Below, one piece after another: positions 27,057-35,319 of a DNA stretch of 64,000 nt (positions are counted from its first letter, which is position 1; each line of letters starts with the position of its first letter). The position numbers and the translations under genes are program-made. The notes below the pieces were generated by a model. It was given only the letters and a program-made list of their open reading frames with translations, ran no database searches and was not told the origin of the DNA. Source of the stretch: Sulfuriferula plumbiphila (lineage in GTDB: Bacteria > Pseudomonadota > Gammaproteobacteria > Burkholderiales > Sulfuriferulaceae); NCBI RefSeq assembly GCF_009938015.1, contig NZ_AP021884.1:1227501-1291500 (forward strand), in the 5' to 3' direction.

Positions 27057-27941
27057 TCAGCCACCGGGGTTTGCCGCGCGCAAGGCCCGGGTCTGGGTGA
27101 AAAACGTGCCCAGTCCCACGCCCGCCACGCACACCACCGCCAGCACCAGCGGCAGATCGATGTGGGACAGGCCATGCACATGGAGGCCCGTGTTGATGCT
27201 CCAGTGAGCCAGGCTGGGGAACAGCAGGCCCAACACCCCCGCCGCGATATAGGCGGCGCCGCCCCACAGCAGGGTGCGCGCGGCTGTTGTCAGCGCCACC
27301 GCACGTACTGCCTGGGGAGAAAGCTTGCGGCTGGCTGCCATACGACCGAACAAGGCGCCCGCTACTGCTTGCACTATCAGGGTACCCAGCCCGAATAGGG
27401 CGCCGGGTAACCAGCCCCAGGCGGCGCTGGGCATAGCGGGTGCCAGGGTGGTGTAGAGAATGAGGGCAAAGGCACCCAAGCCCCAGCCGGCGACAAAGCC
27501 GTGCAGCGCCGGCATCCAGCCGGTCATGCGCGTCCAGCGAGATGTTCCGGACGTGTCGTCAAAGCGATCTTCATGGCACTGACCGATAAGGTGCAGGTGC
27601 ACGGCACGACGCTGGCGCAGCATCAGCCAGCCGCCCGCCGCCATCAACAGACCAATGGGCACGAACAGGGCCTGGTTCAACCAGTCATTCTGCATCCAGT
27701 GCGACAGACCCAGCCACGCCAATTCGCTGGCGATCGCGCGCTGCATGGTGAAAGTCAGCGAGAACAGCAGCCCGGCACGCAGACCTTTGCGGGTGGAGTA
27801 GCCGCCGACCGCATAGCTGAAAGTGATGGGCCAGGTATGCTCGTCCGGCACCATGCCGTGGACAAGGCCCAGCAGTAATGCGGTGACCAGTGCGGCAGCA
27901 ACGCCGGGGTGGGTGGGATTCCACAGATCGATGAATTCCAT
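27057..27941 (-). CDS. NicO/UreH-like multi-pass membrane protein
   Basis: From ATG 27941 (MEFIDLWNPTHPGVAAAL) the product has 294 residues with about six to seven hydrophobic segments. The first contains GLVHGMVPDEHTWP, a His/Asp-rich pattern reminiscent of the HX4DH motif in nickel/cobalt permeases and of UreH-type proteins; the middle loop (CHEDRFDD) is also His/Asp-rich. Divalent metal transport is therefore a reasonable guess, not established. A longer frame to 28154 adds a poor leader. It is the only minus-strand gene in this stretch and converges with mtfA. Confidence 0.65.
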   Translation of the reverse strand: MEFIDLWNPTHPGVAAALVTALLLGLVHGMVPDEHTWPITFSYAVGGYSTRKGLRAGLLFSLTFTMQRAIASELAWLGLSHWMQNDWLNQALFVPIGLLMAAGGWLMLRQRRAVHLHLIGQCHEDRFDDTSGTSRWTRMTGWMPALHGFVAGWGLGAFALILYTTLAPAMPSAAWGWLPGALFGLGTLIVQAVAGALFGRMAASRKLSPQAVRAVALTTAARTLLWGGAAYIAAGVLGLLFPSLAHWSINTGLHVHGLSHIDLPLVLAVVCVAGVGLGTFFTQTRALRAANPGG

Positions 27942-28336
27942 GATGCGCGTCAGTCCAGTCTTGCAGGGCGGGTGGGCGGCAATCCGCCGGTTCCTCGTGA
28001 CTGCATAGCATACCCAGCGCTTTCCATTCAGCATAGAGATGTTGTCAGGCACCGAGGGGCGCTGCAGTTGCCTCGGAAGGCACCATCCTGCTGCGGGACT
28101 GCGGCTGGCATGCTCCATCAGGCTGCGGTGCACAAAATATCCGCAGGATAGCACGCGCGACTCATCAGCCAGCCCGGTGTGGCCTGAAGAATGCTCACCG
28201 CCATGATGCCAGTGCTTATACAGCTATGTGTGACACCGTACAGACCATGTCTGGTTTTACGCCTAAATTCAAGCCAGTCAGCCAGGCTGGCCTGCATAAA
28301 GCCGCATTCGAAATTCAACTGTCAGGATCCAGAACA

Positions 28337-28741
28337 ATGATGAGAAAACCTTCCAAACTCAAATTGCAGCCAATGCTGAACAGGACCGGTGTTCCGGCGC
28401 TGATCACCGCTATCGTGATCATGATGGCCGGTTGTGCAAGTGTGCCGCCGCCAACAGCGCAGATGGCGGTTTCACAGGCTGCTGTAGACCGTGCCAGCAG
28501 TGCTGATGCCAATGAATTTGCACCTGTGGAACTGCAATCCGCAAAGGACAAGCTGGCCCGTGCCGAGCGGGCAATGGTCCAGGAGAATTATGAGCTTGCC
28601 CAGCAATTGGCCGAAGAAGCGCAGGTTGATGCCAAGCTCGCTGAAGCAAAAAGTCAATCAGCCACAGCCCGGAAAGCCGCCAAAGATTCACAGGAAGCCA
28701 TTCGTGTACTGCGCGAAGAGATCAACCGCAAGACCCAATAA
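28337..28741 (+). CDS. DUF4398 lipoprotein
   Basis: A 134-residue product with a hydrophobic N-terminal segment ending in the lipobox-like MMAGCAS, so lipidation at that Cys and envelope location are likely. The remainder is a helical hairpin rich in Ala, Glu and Lys (PVELQSAKDKLARAERAM, QQLAEEAQVDAKLAEAKS), the DUF4398 pattern. It ends 17 bases before the OmpA-type lipoprotein, whose N-terminus has the same domain, so the pair are a tandem duplicate-like operon. The true start could be either of the two adjacent ATG codons (28337 or 28340). Confidence 0.85.
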   Translation: MMRKPSKLKLQPMLNRTGVPALITAIVIMMAGCASVPPPTAQMAVSQAAVDRASSADANEFAPVELQSAKDKLARAERAMVQENYELAQQLAEEAQVDAKLAEAKSQSATARKAAKDSQEAIRVLREEINRKTQ

Positions 28742-28758
28742 TTACGAAAGAGTTGAAC

Positions 28759-29730
28759 ATGAAAAAAAATCGTTTCTTCCCCCTTGCACTGATTGCAGTT
28801 GCCGTATTCGCCGGTTGCAGTTCCATGCCACAAAGCGCGACTTTGGATGAAGCCCGCAGCAAGTACAGCGATGCCCAGGCCAACCCGCAAGTTACCAAAC
28901 TTGCGCCAGTTGAACTGAAGGAAGCCGGTGAGGCGCTAGACCGCGCCAATGCAGCTCAGAGCAAGCGAGAAGATCGCAATGTTGTAGACAATCTGGCTTA
29001 TCTGGCCAAACAAAAAATCGCAATCGCACAAGAAACCGCTAAACGGAAAAGTGCTGAATTGGCAGTTGCCAATGCCGCTTCCGAACGTAACAGGGTATTG
29101 CTTCAGGCGCGCACCATAGAAGCGGATCAAGCCAGGCAGCAAGCGGCTATCGCGCAGCAGGGCACGGATCAGAAAACGGCTGAGCTGGCAGTTGCCAATG
29201 CCGTTACGGAACGCCAAAGGCTTAACCTTGAGGCGAGAACGGCAGAAGCCGGGCAGGCCCAGCAGCAGGCGGCTCTCGCGCACGCAAGCGCAGAACAGGA
29301 CAAAGCCCGCCTGGAGGCACTGCAGACGCAACTGAATGACCTGCATGCCAAGAAAACAGCACGCGGCATGGTGATCACGCTCGGCGATGTCTTGTTCGAT
29401 ACCAACAAGGCGCAACTTAAATCGGGCAGCATGCGCAACGTGCAAAAGTTGGCTGATTTTCTCAGGCAATACCAGCAACGCAAGGTGTTGATCGAAGGCT
29501 TCACCGACAGTACGGGCAGCAACAGCCGTAATCAGGCACTCTCTGAGCAGCGCGCCAATGCCGTACGCACCGCATTGATCGACATGGGTACCAGTAGTGA
29601 TCGTATTGGCACGCGCGGCTATGGCGAATCTTATCCGATTGCCGGCAACAACAACGCTGCTGGTCGTCAACTGAATCGTCGTGTGGAAATTGTCCTGTCC
29701 GACGAGGGTGGCAATATCGCGCCACGCTGA
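28759..29730 (+). CDS. DUF4398-OmpA fusion lipoprotein
   Basis: A 323-residue outer-membrane lipoprotein by prediction: the signal ends in VFAGCSS, the lipobox Cys. Residues ~25-105 repeat the DUF4398 helical pattern of the previous gene. A long Ala/Gln/Arg-rich coiled coil (~80-195) contains near-repeats (AELAVANA appears twice). The C-terminal ~120 residues form an OmpA peptidoglycan-binding domain (DVLFDTNKAQLKSGS, FTDSTGSNSRNQALSEQRA, NRRVEIVL). It probably ties the outer membrane to the wall. TTG at 28753 is an alternative start. Confidence 0.92.
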   Translation: MKKNRFFPLALIAVAVFAGCSSMPQSATLDEARSKYSDAQANPQVTKLAPVELKEAGEALDRANAAQSKREDRNVVDNLAYLAKQKIAIAQETAKRKSAELAVANAASERNRVLLQARTIEADQARQQAAIAQQGTDQKTAELAVANAVTERQRLNLEARTAEAGQAQQQAALAHASAEQDKARLEALQTQLNDLHAKKTARGMVITLGDVLFDTNKAQLKSGSMRNVQKLADFLRQYQQRKVLIEGFTDSTGSNSRNQALSEQRANAVRTALIDMGTSSDRIGTRGYGESYPIAGNNNAAGRQLNRRVEIVLSDEGGNIAPR

Positions 29731-29807
29731 GTGCTGAATAGTGCAAATCCATGCCCCGTTATGAACGGCTGGATATGAATTTTAATTAACGCTACGAGGA
29801 GAGAAAA

Positions 29808-29963
29808 ATGTTAGGAACAATCCTGTTGGTTGTGGTGATCCTGATGCTGATTGGAGCATTTCCAAGCTGGCCACACAGCAGGGGGTGGGGGTACGGTCCG
29901 AGCGGAGGATTGGGGTTGATATTGGTGATCCTGATCATCCTGCTGCTGCTGGGACGAATATAA
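29808..29963 (+). CDS. DUF3309-like small membrane protein
   Basis: A 51-residue protein starting MLGTILLVVVILMLIG and ending LLLLGRI, after a GAGGAGAG ribosome site. Two hydrophobic segments flank a short loop WPHSRGWGYGPSGG, exactly the layout of the DUF3309 family of tiny membrane proteins found in proteobacteria. Function unknown. It lies among stress-type envelope genes. Confidence 0.85.
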   Translation: MLGTILLVVVILMLIGAFPSWPHSRGWGYGPSGGLGLILVILIILLLLGRI

Positions 29964-29998
29964 CGGGCTGGATCAGATTGGCTGGCAGGCAGGTAAAC

Positions 29999-30029
29999 GC
30001 TCACGGAGACATATCGCTTGACCGTGAGC
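29999..30029 (+). terminator. Possible terminator hairpin after the DUF3309 gene
   Basis: GCTCACGG and CCGTGAGC pair perfectly over a 15-base loop; a loosely T-rich tract follows (GATTTTGGTAAGTTTTG). The wide loop and broken T-run make it a weak candidate. Confidence 0.4.
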
Positions 30030-30075
30030 AGATTTTGGTAAGTTTTGTTTTTGTATTCATTTGGAGCGTCTAATC

Positions 30076-30387
30076 ATGAAATTATTTAAATTTTTTTCCG
30101 CATTTTTCCTGAGTGTTGTGTTGGTGTCTTTCATGGGATGCGCGTCTACCCATACGCAGGAGAGCACCGGTGCCTATATTGACGACAGCGTCATAACTAC
30201 CAAGGTTAAGGCAGCCATTTTCAATGAACCCACTCTCAAATCAACTGAAATCAATGTTGAAACGTTCAAGGGCGTGGTTCAGTTGAGCGGTTTCGTGAAC
30301 TCACAGGCAGACATCAACAAGGCGGTTGAGGTGGCACGCAACGTCAAGGGCGTGCGCTCCGTCAAGAATGACATGCGCCTCAAATAA
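30076..30387 (+). CDS. BON domain envelope protein
   Basis: A 103-residue product. A hydrophobic leader ends SFMGCAST, suggesting a lipoprotein although the lipobox is not canonical. The rest is one BON domain (DDSVITTKVKAAIFNEPTL, then VQLSGFVNSQADINKAVEVA and VKNDMRLK). BON domains bind phospholipid and occur in OsmY-type osmotic stress proteins. TTG at 30061 is unlikely as the start. Confidence 0.9.
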   Translation: MKLFKFFSAFFLSVVLVSFMGCASTHTQESTGAYIDDSVITTKVKAAIFNEPTLKSTEINVETFKGVVQLSGFVNSQADINKAVEVARNVKGVRSVKNDMRLK

Positions 30388-30400
30388 GGACGGCTGATGA

Positions 30401-30435
30401 CACGCCACTGCCGGATGTTGTCCGGCAGTGGCGTG
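30401..30435 (+). terminator. Strong 15-bp hairpin after the BON gene
   Basis: CACGCCACTGCCGGA pairs perfectly with TCCGGCAGTGGCGTG over a TGTTG loop, beginning 13 bases after the BON stop codon. No U-tract follows, so it could stop RNA polymerase poorly, protect the 3' end, or be a mobile palindromic repeat. Confidence 0.5.
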
Positions 30436-30568
30436 CGACGACGTGCTCTGCGGCGGATGTATTTGGGTGGCGCACCGGATTTTCGCCCAGCAGCCTGGTT
30501 TGCCAACAGTAGCAAACACAATTGCGCCAGATCATGGTGCTATCCATTTAAAGCGATAAAGGAGAATA

Positions 30569-30763
30569 ATGATGCCATTAATTCAATTAGTGATTGTGCT
30601 GGTTGTCGTTGGGGTGGTTCTCTGGCTGATCAATACCTACATACCGATGGAAGCCACTATCAAGAAAATCTTGAATGTGGTGGTGATCATTGCGGTAATC
30701 CTTTGGCTGTTGAGCGTTTTCGGAGTGCTGGGTTCCCTCTCGGGGGTTCGTATTGGACGGTAA
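30569..30763 (+). CDS. Thivi_2564 family small membrane protein
   Basis: A 64-residue protein after AAAGGAGAATA. Two hydrophobic helices (LIQLVIVLVVVGVVLWLI and VVVIIAVILWLLSVFGVL) flank the conserved loop TYIPMEATIKKILN, as in the Thivi_2564-type family of unknown function. Inner membrane. The start may be the second ATG at 30572. Confidence 0.85.
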   Translation: MMPLIQLVIVLVVVGVVLWLINTYIPMEATIKKILNVVVIIAVILWLLSVFGVLGSLSGVRIGR

Positions 30764-30958
30764 GTGAACCTGGACTCATCGCGGTCTGGCCTGAATCCGA
30801 CAGACACTTCAGCAAATCGGAGAAGCGGCAGACCGAGTGGCGATGGATATAAATGGAAATTGTAAATCTGCAACTAATAGCAAAACGCATTGCTCTTATT
30901 GCTTACTGCGACCGGCAGGTGGCAGGCAATATTTTTATCACCATTGAAAGGAAGTTTC

Positions 30959-31453
30959 ATGAAGCTGCGTACAAAACTCGCTCTTGGCCTGATCTCTTCT
31001 GTGTTCGCAACCGGTGTCGCAACGGCTGCGAATCATGACGGGAAGATGCATGGGCAAAAACATGAAATGGACTGTGATGGCATGGGCATGATGCAGGGCC
31101 ATATGATGGATCCGGTCGCCACCGCCCACAAACACCTGAGTGAACTGAAAGCCAGGCTTAAGCTCACCAAAGAACAAGAACCTGCCTGGCAGGCATTCTC
31201 CGGTCAGGTCAACGCACAAGCCAAAAACATGGCGTCGGTGCGCGACAAGATGAAAGGCAATATGCAGAACATGCCCATGACCGCGCCTGATCGCATGGCG
31301 ATGATGGCAGGCATGATGGAAGACCGTGCGCAGAATATGGCCACGATGGCAGACGCGGTAAAAACATTCTATGCAACCCTCACGCCTGAACAAAAAAATG
31401 CGTTCGACAAAATGCACATGAGCCACATGCAATCCATGGGTCACATGAAATAG
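30959..31453 (+). CDS. Spy/CpxP-like periplasmic protein (LTxxQ)
   Basis: The start at 30959 follows GAAAGGAAG and gives 164 residues. A signal peptide ends near VATAA (about residue 23). The mature part is Met- and His-rich (DCDGMGMMQGHMMD) with two LTxxQ-type repeats, LKLTKEQEPAWQAF and ATLTPEQKNAFDKM, the mark of Spy/CpxP envelope chaperones. The Met/His density also suggests metal (copper or similar) binding, as in CnrX/ZraP-like relatives. No two-component pair of the Cpx type lies beside it. Confidence 0.87.
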   Translation: MKLRTKLALGLISSVFATGVATAANHDGKMHGQKHEMDCDGMGMMQGHMMDPVATAHKHLSELKARLKLTKEQEPAWQAFSGQVNAQAKNMASVRDKMKGNMQNMPMTAPDRMAMMAGMMEDRAQNMATMADAVKTFYATLTPEQKNAFDKMHMSHMQSMGHMK

Positions 31454-31529
31454 TTCGATTTGAGTCGTTAACCCAGCGTCCGGGGAATGCCGGTCAAAAG
31501 GGAGATGAGCATAGCCATGCTGGCAAGGC

Positions 31530-31850
31530 ATCATCTGACCATCAGCCAATGTATAGCCCCTTCCCGGTTGAAGTCGTCGATCACGTTGAGGAGCCGGATG
31601 CCGCGGCCACCGGCCAATTGATCGTGCATGAAGTCCACCGACCACACTTCATTGATTGATCTGCGCCGGCACCCCCAGTGCCGGCGGTTTCTCGCGCACC
31701 AGACCTCGTCCTGGCCTGATGCACAGGTTCAGCGCCAGCTCCCGGCAGATGCGGGAGGCAACGTCTGTGGTTCCAGCCAAATTGCTTTACGTTGCGCAGG
31801 CGCAGGAAGCACAGGCCGAACGCGGCACACGCCTGAGAAGCCACCAGACC
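31530..31850 (-). pseudogene. IS3-family transposase (OrfB) remnant
   Basis: On the minus strand, pieces of an IS3 OrfB can be read in shifting frames: [24 protein letters not shown], then [18 protein letters not shown] and [12 protein letters not shown], which include the first catalytic Asp region of the DDE fold. At about 31654-31664 a CAAT duplication breaks the frame. Reading stops just after FNREG, so most of the catalytic core is lost. Dead remnant. Confidence 0.75.
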
Positions 31851-31978
31851 TGGCGCGCCATTAGTAAAACGTTGCCGGGCTCAGGCGGTGCTCGCGGCAC
31901 GGGCCGGGACGGGGGGCTGCCTCTGCTTGCCTCAAAATCTGCATGGTCTGGCTGCCTCCGGCGCCAAAGCTCAATAAT

Positions 31979-31984
31979 CCTAGA
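31979..31984 (+). repeat. Left direct repeat CCTAGA flanking IS5-family element
   Basis: CCTAGA occurs immediately outside both ends of the element (31979-31984 and 32812-32817), as expected of a target-site duplication. It contains CTAG, and since IS5-family duplications are usually 2-4 bases, part of the six may be chance. Confidence 0.65.
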
Positions 31985-32811
31985 TACTGTCGTCACAAGA
32001 TGTGGCAAAATATGGTTTTCGTAAAAAACTCATAACCGAATGCCAGAAACCATCCATCGACACGACATTACGGACAAACATTGGGCCTTGCTCGAACCGC
32101 ATTTACCTGGGCGCGCAGGTGTTTGGGGTGGAGTGGCACAAGATAACCGCCGATTTATCAATGCGGTGTTTTGGATTCTTCGCACGGGTGCGCCGTGGCG
32201 AGACCTGCCTGCCTCGTATGGAGGATGGAAAAACACCCATCGACGCTTTTGCCGTTGGCGCGATCAAGGCATTTGGGAGTCGTTGCTGGAAAAGCTCATT
32301 GTCGAGCCGGATTACGAATGGCTCATGATCGATGCCAGCCATTGCAAGGTTCCCCCCCATGCCGCTGGGGCACGCGGAGGCAATCAAGGCATGAGCCGTA
32401 CAAAAGGGGGCTCAACACAAAGATACATCTGGCCGTGGATGCGCATGGTATGCCGCTCAGAGCAGTTATTACAGAAGGTACCCGAGCAGATTGCGCTGAG
32501 GCTGACCAATTGATTGAGGGATTTCAGATGGAGCACCTTCTTGCCGACAAAGGCTACGACAGCGATGCGATCGTGGCGAAAGTCGAGGAACAAGGAGCAA
32601 AAGCGGTTATTCCGCCGCGCAAAAACCGTAAACAACCCAGAGAGTACGATAAGCATCTCTACAAGCTACGCCATTTGGTCGAGAACGCATTCTTGCATCT
32701 CAAGCGGTGGCGAGGGATCGCCACCCGCTATGCGAAAAACTTGTCATCCTTCGTGGCTGCCGTACAAATTCGCTGTCTTACCCTTTGGCTGACTATCTCG
32801 TGACGACAGTA
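31985..32811 (+). mobile_element. IS5-family insertion sequence, 827 bp
   Basis: Terminal inverted repeats TACTGTCGTCACAAGAT (left) and ATCTCGTGACGACAGTA (right, whose reverse complement is TACTGTCGTCACGAGAT) match at 16 of 17 positions. CCTAGA is repeated directly outside both ends. Inside is a two-frame DDE transposase. The size and the two-frame design fit the IS427-like group of IS5. Sharp ends and intact catalytic motifs suggest a fairly recent insertion. Confidence 0.85.
32040..32803 (+). CDS. IS5-family transposase made by -1 frameshift
   Basis: Frame one (from 32040, MPETIHRHDITDKHWALLEPHLPG) reads to a stop at 32513. Frame two continues the protein to 32803. The join lies at AAAAGGGGG (32402-32410), where a -1 slip moves from MSRTKGG to LNTKIHLAVDAHG. 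The fused product is ~254 residues. The DDE residues are visible: Asp in MIDASHCK, Asp in LADKGYDSD, and Glu in HLVENAFLHLKRWRG. Programmed frameshifting is known in this group; a simple mutation cannot be ruled out. Confidence 0.8.
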
Positions 32812-32817
32812 CCTAGA
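32812..32817 (+). repeat. Right direct repeat CCTAGA flanking IS5-family element
   Basis: Second copy of the repeat, immediately after the right inverted repeat; see the left copy at 31979. Confidence 0.65.
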
Positions 32818-33052
32818 AACCGTAGTTGGACGCGCCCGATGGTGCGTTTGGGCGTGTGGCTGCCGCGAAGCAACGAGGCAGCAGGCCGCGGCCTGCAACG
32901 AGGCGCGACAAAGGCAGGCGCGCGACCGGACGTACCGGCGGGTGCGTAGCAATGTCACCCAGAAGGTGAATGCGGACGAAGGCAGAACACTCAGTATTCA
33001 TGCGGCTCTCATGAGGGAAATGAGCGGTCTACTACGGTTTTTAGGATAATCA

Positions 33053-33310
33053 GCTCGAAACGAAGACACCCGATGATGACCTTTGCGATGCCAAGGTGAC
33101 TGTTTTGGCAGAATATGTTGATCATCACGTCAAGGAAGAAGAAGCGCACATGTTCCCATTAACTAAAAAACAAAATTGGACAGGCCTGAATTAGGCGCTC
33201 GGATCAGCGAGTTGAAAGATCAGCTTGAAACTCAAATGGACGAACCATCCGGAACCCATAGAAAAGCTGCCACTGCAAGCAGTAAGAAACAAAAAGCTTC
33301 ATCAAAATAG
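33053..33310 (+). pseudogene. Hemerythrin (HHE) domain protein, C-terminal remnant
   Basis: Reads ETKTPDDDLCDAKV, then VLAEYVDHHVKEEEAHMFP, which is the last metal-ligand helix of an HHE/hemerythrin domain (His-His-x-x-x-Glu). A frame change near 33170 is needed to continue with ELGARISELKDQLETQ and a Lys/Ser-rich tail ending at 33310. The N-terminal helices with the other iron ligands are missing. The upstream part was probably lost with the IS events at 31500-32811. Confidence 0.65.
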
Positions 33311-33360
33311 GAAATCGCCCGAACCGGCTATACTTACCTTAATCCCGGCAGTGGGGGCGA

Positions 33361-34479
33361 ATGAGTCGGGGCAACCCTTGGATGAATACATCTTATTCCT
33401 TACTCGTTAACACGTTGCCAAGCAGCGAAATTTCGCTCCTATGCCTTGACCATGAACTACGTGTCACGGGGTTCACTTTGAACTTACAGAATGTACTCAG
33501 CCTGTCTTTGTCCGATCAGGGGCGGCCACTGGGCGAGGTTTCTCAGGAACTCGTTGCAGATGGCTTAATCGACGCCGCAAAAGCAGTCGTGAATACGCTA
33601 TCGCCGTTTCAACGCGAACTTAAAATGCGCAGCGGCCGTCGGTTCCTGTGCCGTATACTGCCTTACAGTACGGATAACGATTCCCTTTGCGGGATAGTTA
33701 TCATCTATATCGATATCACTAACGGCGAGCACAATGCGCAGATGCCTATCAAGGCATGCAGGCAGGTGACCGGGCCTCTCGAACGATGCATGCAGGAGCG
33801 CACGGCGCAACTGCGGGCTTTGACAATGGAATTGACTCTGGCAGAGGAACAGGCGCGCCACGCCTTGGCCCATGACCTTCACGATGACCTGGGTCAGATT
33901 CTTACCGTCACCAGGCACAAGCTGGCAGCCTGGGAGAAAGAAAACCAATCCCCTTCGTTTAGGCAGCCTGTGAGGGAAATAAGTTCGCTGTTCGCCAAAG
34001 CCCACCAGTCGTTGCACTCGATGGTTTTTCAACTATGCCCGCCTTTGTTGCATGAAACCGGTCTGGTATCGGCACTGGAGTGGTTGACGGAGGCGCCTCA
34101 CCGCGTATGCGGTCTGAATGTGTCGATAGAAGACGGCGGCCTGCCCATACCTCTTGATCTGCCGGTAGCGACCCTCGTGTTCCGCGCCGTGCGGGAGATA
34201 CTCATCAACGTCGCCAAACATGCCGGGGTCGACAGGGCCGTGCTATCAGTCAAGCGTATGGGCGGCCGGCTGAAAATCGTGATTGCTGACGCAGGTCAGG
34301 GCTTTGATTATGACGCAGTCCTGGCCCAGCCCGGCGCGTTAGGCCTGCGAAGCATCCAGGAACGATTGAGCTATATTGAGGGGGGTATCGAAATCGAGAG
34401 TAGGCCGGGTAAAAGCACCCAAGTTTCTCTCCTCGCCCCGTTGGCCTATGCATCCATTGCCCCGGAGCTGCTCGAATGA
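33361..34479 (+). CDS. Soluble histidine kinase (NarL-type partner), PAS plus HisKA_3
   Basis: A 372-residue kinase with no membrane segment. Residues ~20-125 resemble the PAS-type region found in CheB/CheR fusion proteins (RRFLCRILPYSTDND, then GIVIIYIDIT). After a coiled linker comes a HisKA_3 box, AHDLHDDLGQ, with phospho-acceptor His174. The ATPase part has an N-box (FRAVREILINVAKHA) and a G-box (IADAGQGFDYD, GLRSIQERL). The start at 33361 is weakly supported; ATG 33382 would also work. It overlaps the response regulator gene by four bases, so the two are a cognate pair. Confidence 0.88.
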   Translation: MSRGNPWMNTSYSLLVNTLPSSEISLLCLDHELRVTGFTLNLQNVLSLSLSDQGRPLGEVSQELVADGLIDAAKAVVNTLSPFQRELKMRSGRRFLCRILPYSTDNDSLCGIVIIYIDITNGEHNAQMPIKACRQVTGPLERCMQERTAQLRALTMELTLAEEQARHALAHDLHDDLGQILTVTRHKLAAWEKENQSPSFRQPVREISSLFAKAHQSLHSMVFQLCPPLLHETGLVSALEWLTEAPHRVCGLNVSIEDGGLPIPLDLPVATLVFRAVREILINVAKHAGVDRAVLSVKRMGGRLKIVIADAGQGFDYDAVLAQPGALGLRSIQERLSYIEGGIEIESRPGKSTQVSLLAPLAYASIAPELLE

Positions 34480-35123
34480 GTTTGCGTGTGATGCTGGTGG
34501 ACGACCACAAATTGCTGCGTGACGCGCTGCACTATTTACTAAATATGGAAGGTGATATCGATGTGGTGGGGGAGACGGGGGACGGGCAAGATGCACTCGA
34601 TCTCGCTGCACGGGTGCATCCCGATATCGTGATTATGGATATCGGCATGCCGGGTATTAATGGTATCGAAACCACACGACAATTGATTGCCCAACAGCCC
34701 GATGTGAAGGTGATCGCGCTGTCTGCCTATACAGACCGACATTTCGTCGAGGAAATGCTCAATGCTGGTGCATCGGGATACGTTTCCAAGGCCGCGGCCG
34801 GGGATGAATTGCTGCGGGCGATACGCGCCATGGAAAAGAATGAACCCTATTTTTGTCCCGAAATCCTCATGGCGCTAATGACCTCAATGCGCAAAAGTCA
34901 GTACAGTGCAGAGTTGCGCTTTCCAACAATCCTTACTCCCCGCGAACGCGAGGTTCTGTGTCTTCTGGCAGAGGGGAAGCGCTCATCTGAAATTGCCTGG
35001 GAGTTATTCATCGCGGTTAGCACGGTTGATGTTCATCGCCGCAATATCATGAACAAGCTCGATCTGCATAACATTGCTGAACTTACCAAATACGCCATTC
35101 GCGAAGGCCTTATACAAGCCTGA
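34476..35123 (+). CDS. NarL/FixJ family response regulator
   Basis: A 215-residue two-domain regulator. The receiver has the acidic pair Asp9-Asp10, phosphorylation site Asp55 (IVIMDIGMPG) and Lys105 (GYVSKAAAG). The C-terminal LuxR-type helix-turn-helix is LTPREREVLCLLAEGKRSSEIAWELFIAVSTVDVHRRNI (split here by my own reading at about 152-190). Phosphorylated by the overlapping kinase and acts as a transcription factor. Its targets are unknown; the following PAS-GGDEF and Crp-type genes are candidates by position. Confidence 0.93.
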   Translation: MSLRVMLVDDHKLLRDALHYLLNMEGDIDVVGETGDGQDALDLAARVHPDIVIMDIGMPGINGIETTRQLIAQQPDVKVIALSAYTDRHFVEEMLNAGASGYVSKAAAGDELLRAIRAMEKNEPYFCPEILMALMTSMRKSQYSAELRFPTILTPREREVLCLLAEGKRSSEIAWELFIAVSTVDVHRRNIMNKLDLHNIAELTKYAIREGLIQA

Positions 35124-35319
35124 TAAAAAACACGAGTCTGGCCTTTTGGGCTTTAGGAGCGTGTTGCCCCCAGCCACATTACCTACACCGCTCTACCCTG
35201 AATCGGGTATACAAAATACTTTCTTCGGGGTATGTCCGGACAATTTGCATAGATATAGAGTTCATCCAGACAAAGGTCAATGAATAAGGCGCCATACCAT
35301 TCCCAGTAAAGGTTCCTCG

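Noticed and set aside
30397-30852. A 151-codon plus-strand frame after the BON gene
   Set aside because: It begins at the hairpin and overlaps the well-supported Thivi_2564-like gene in another frame. Its composition is not protein-like.
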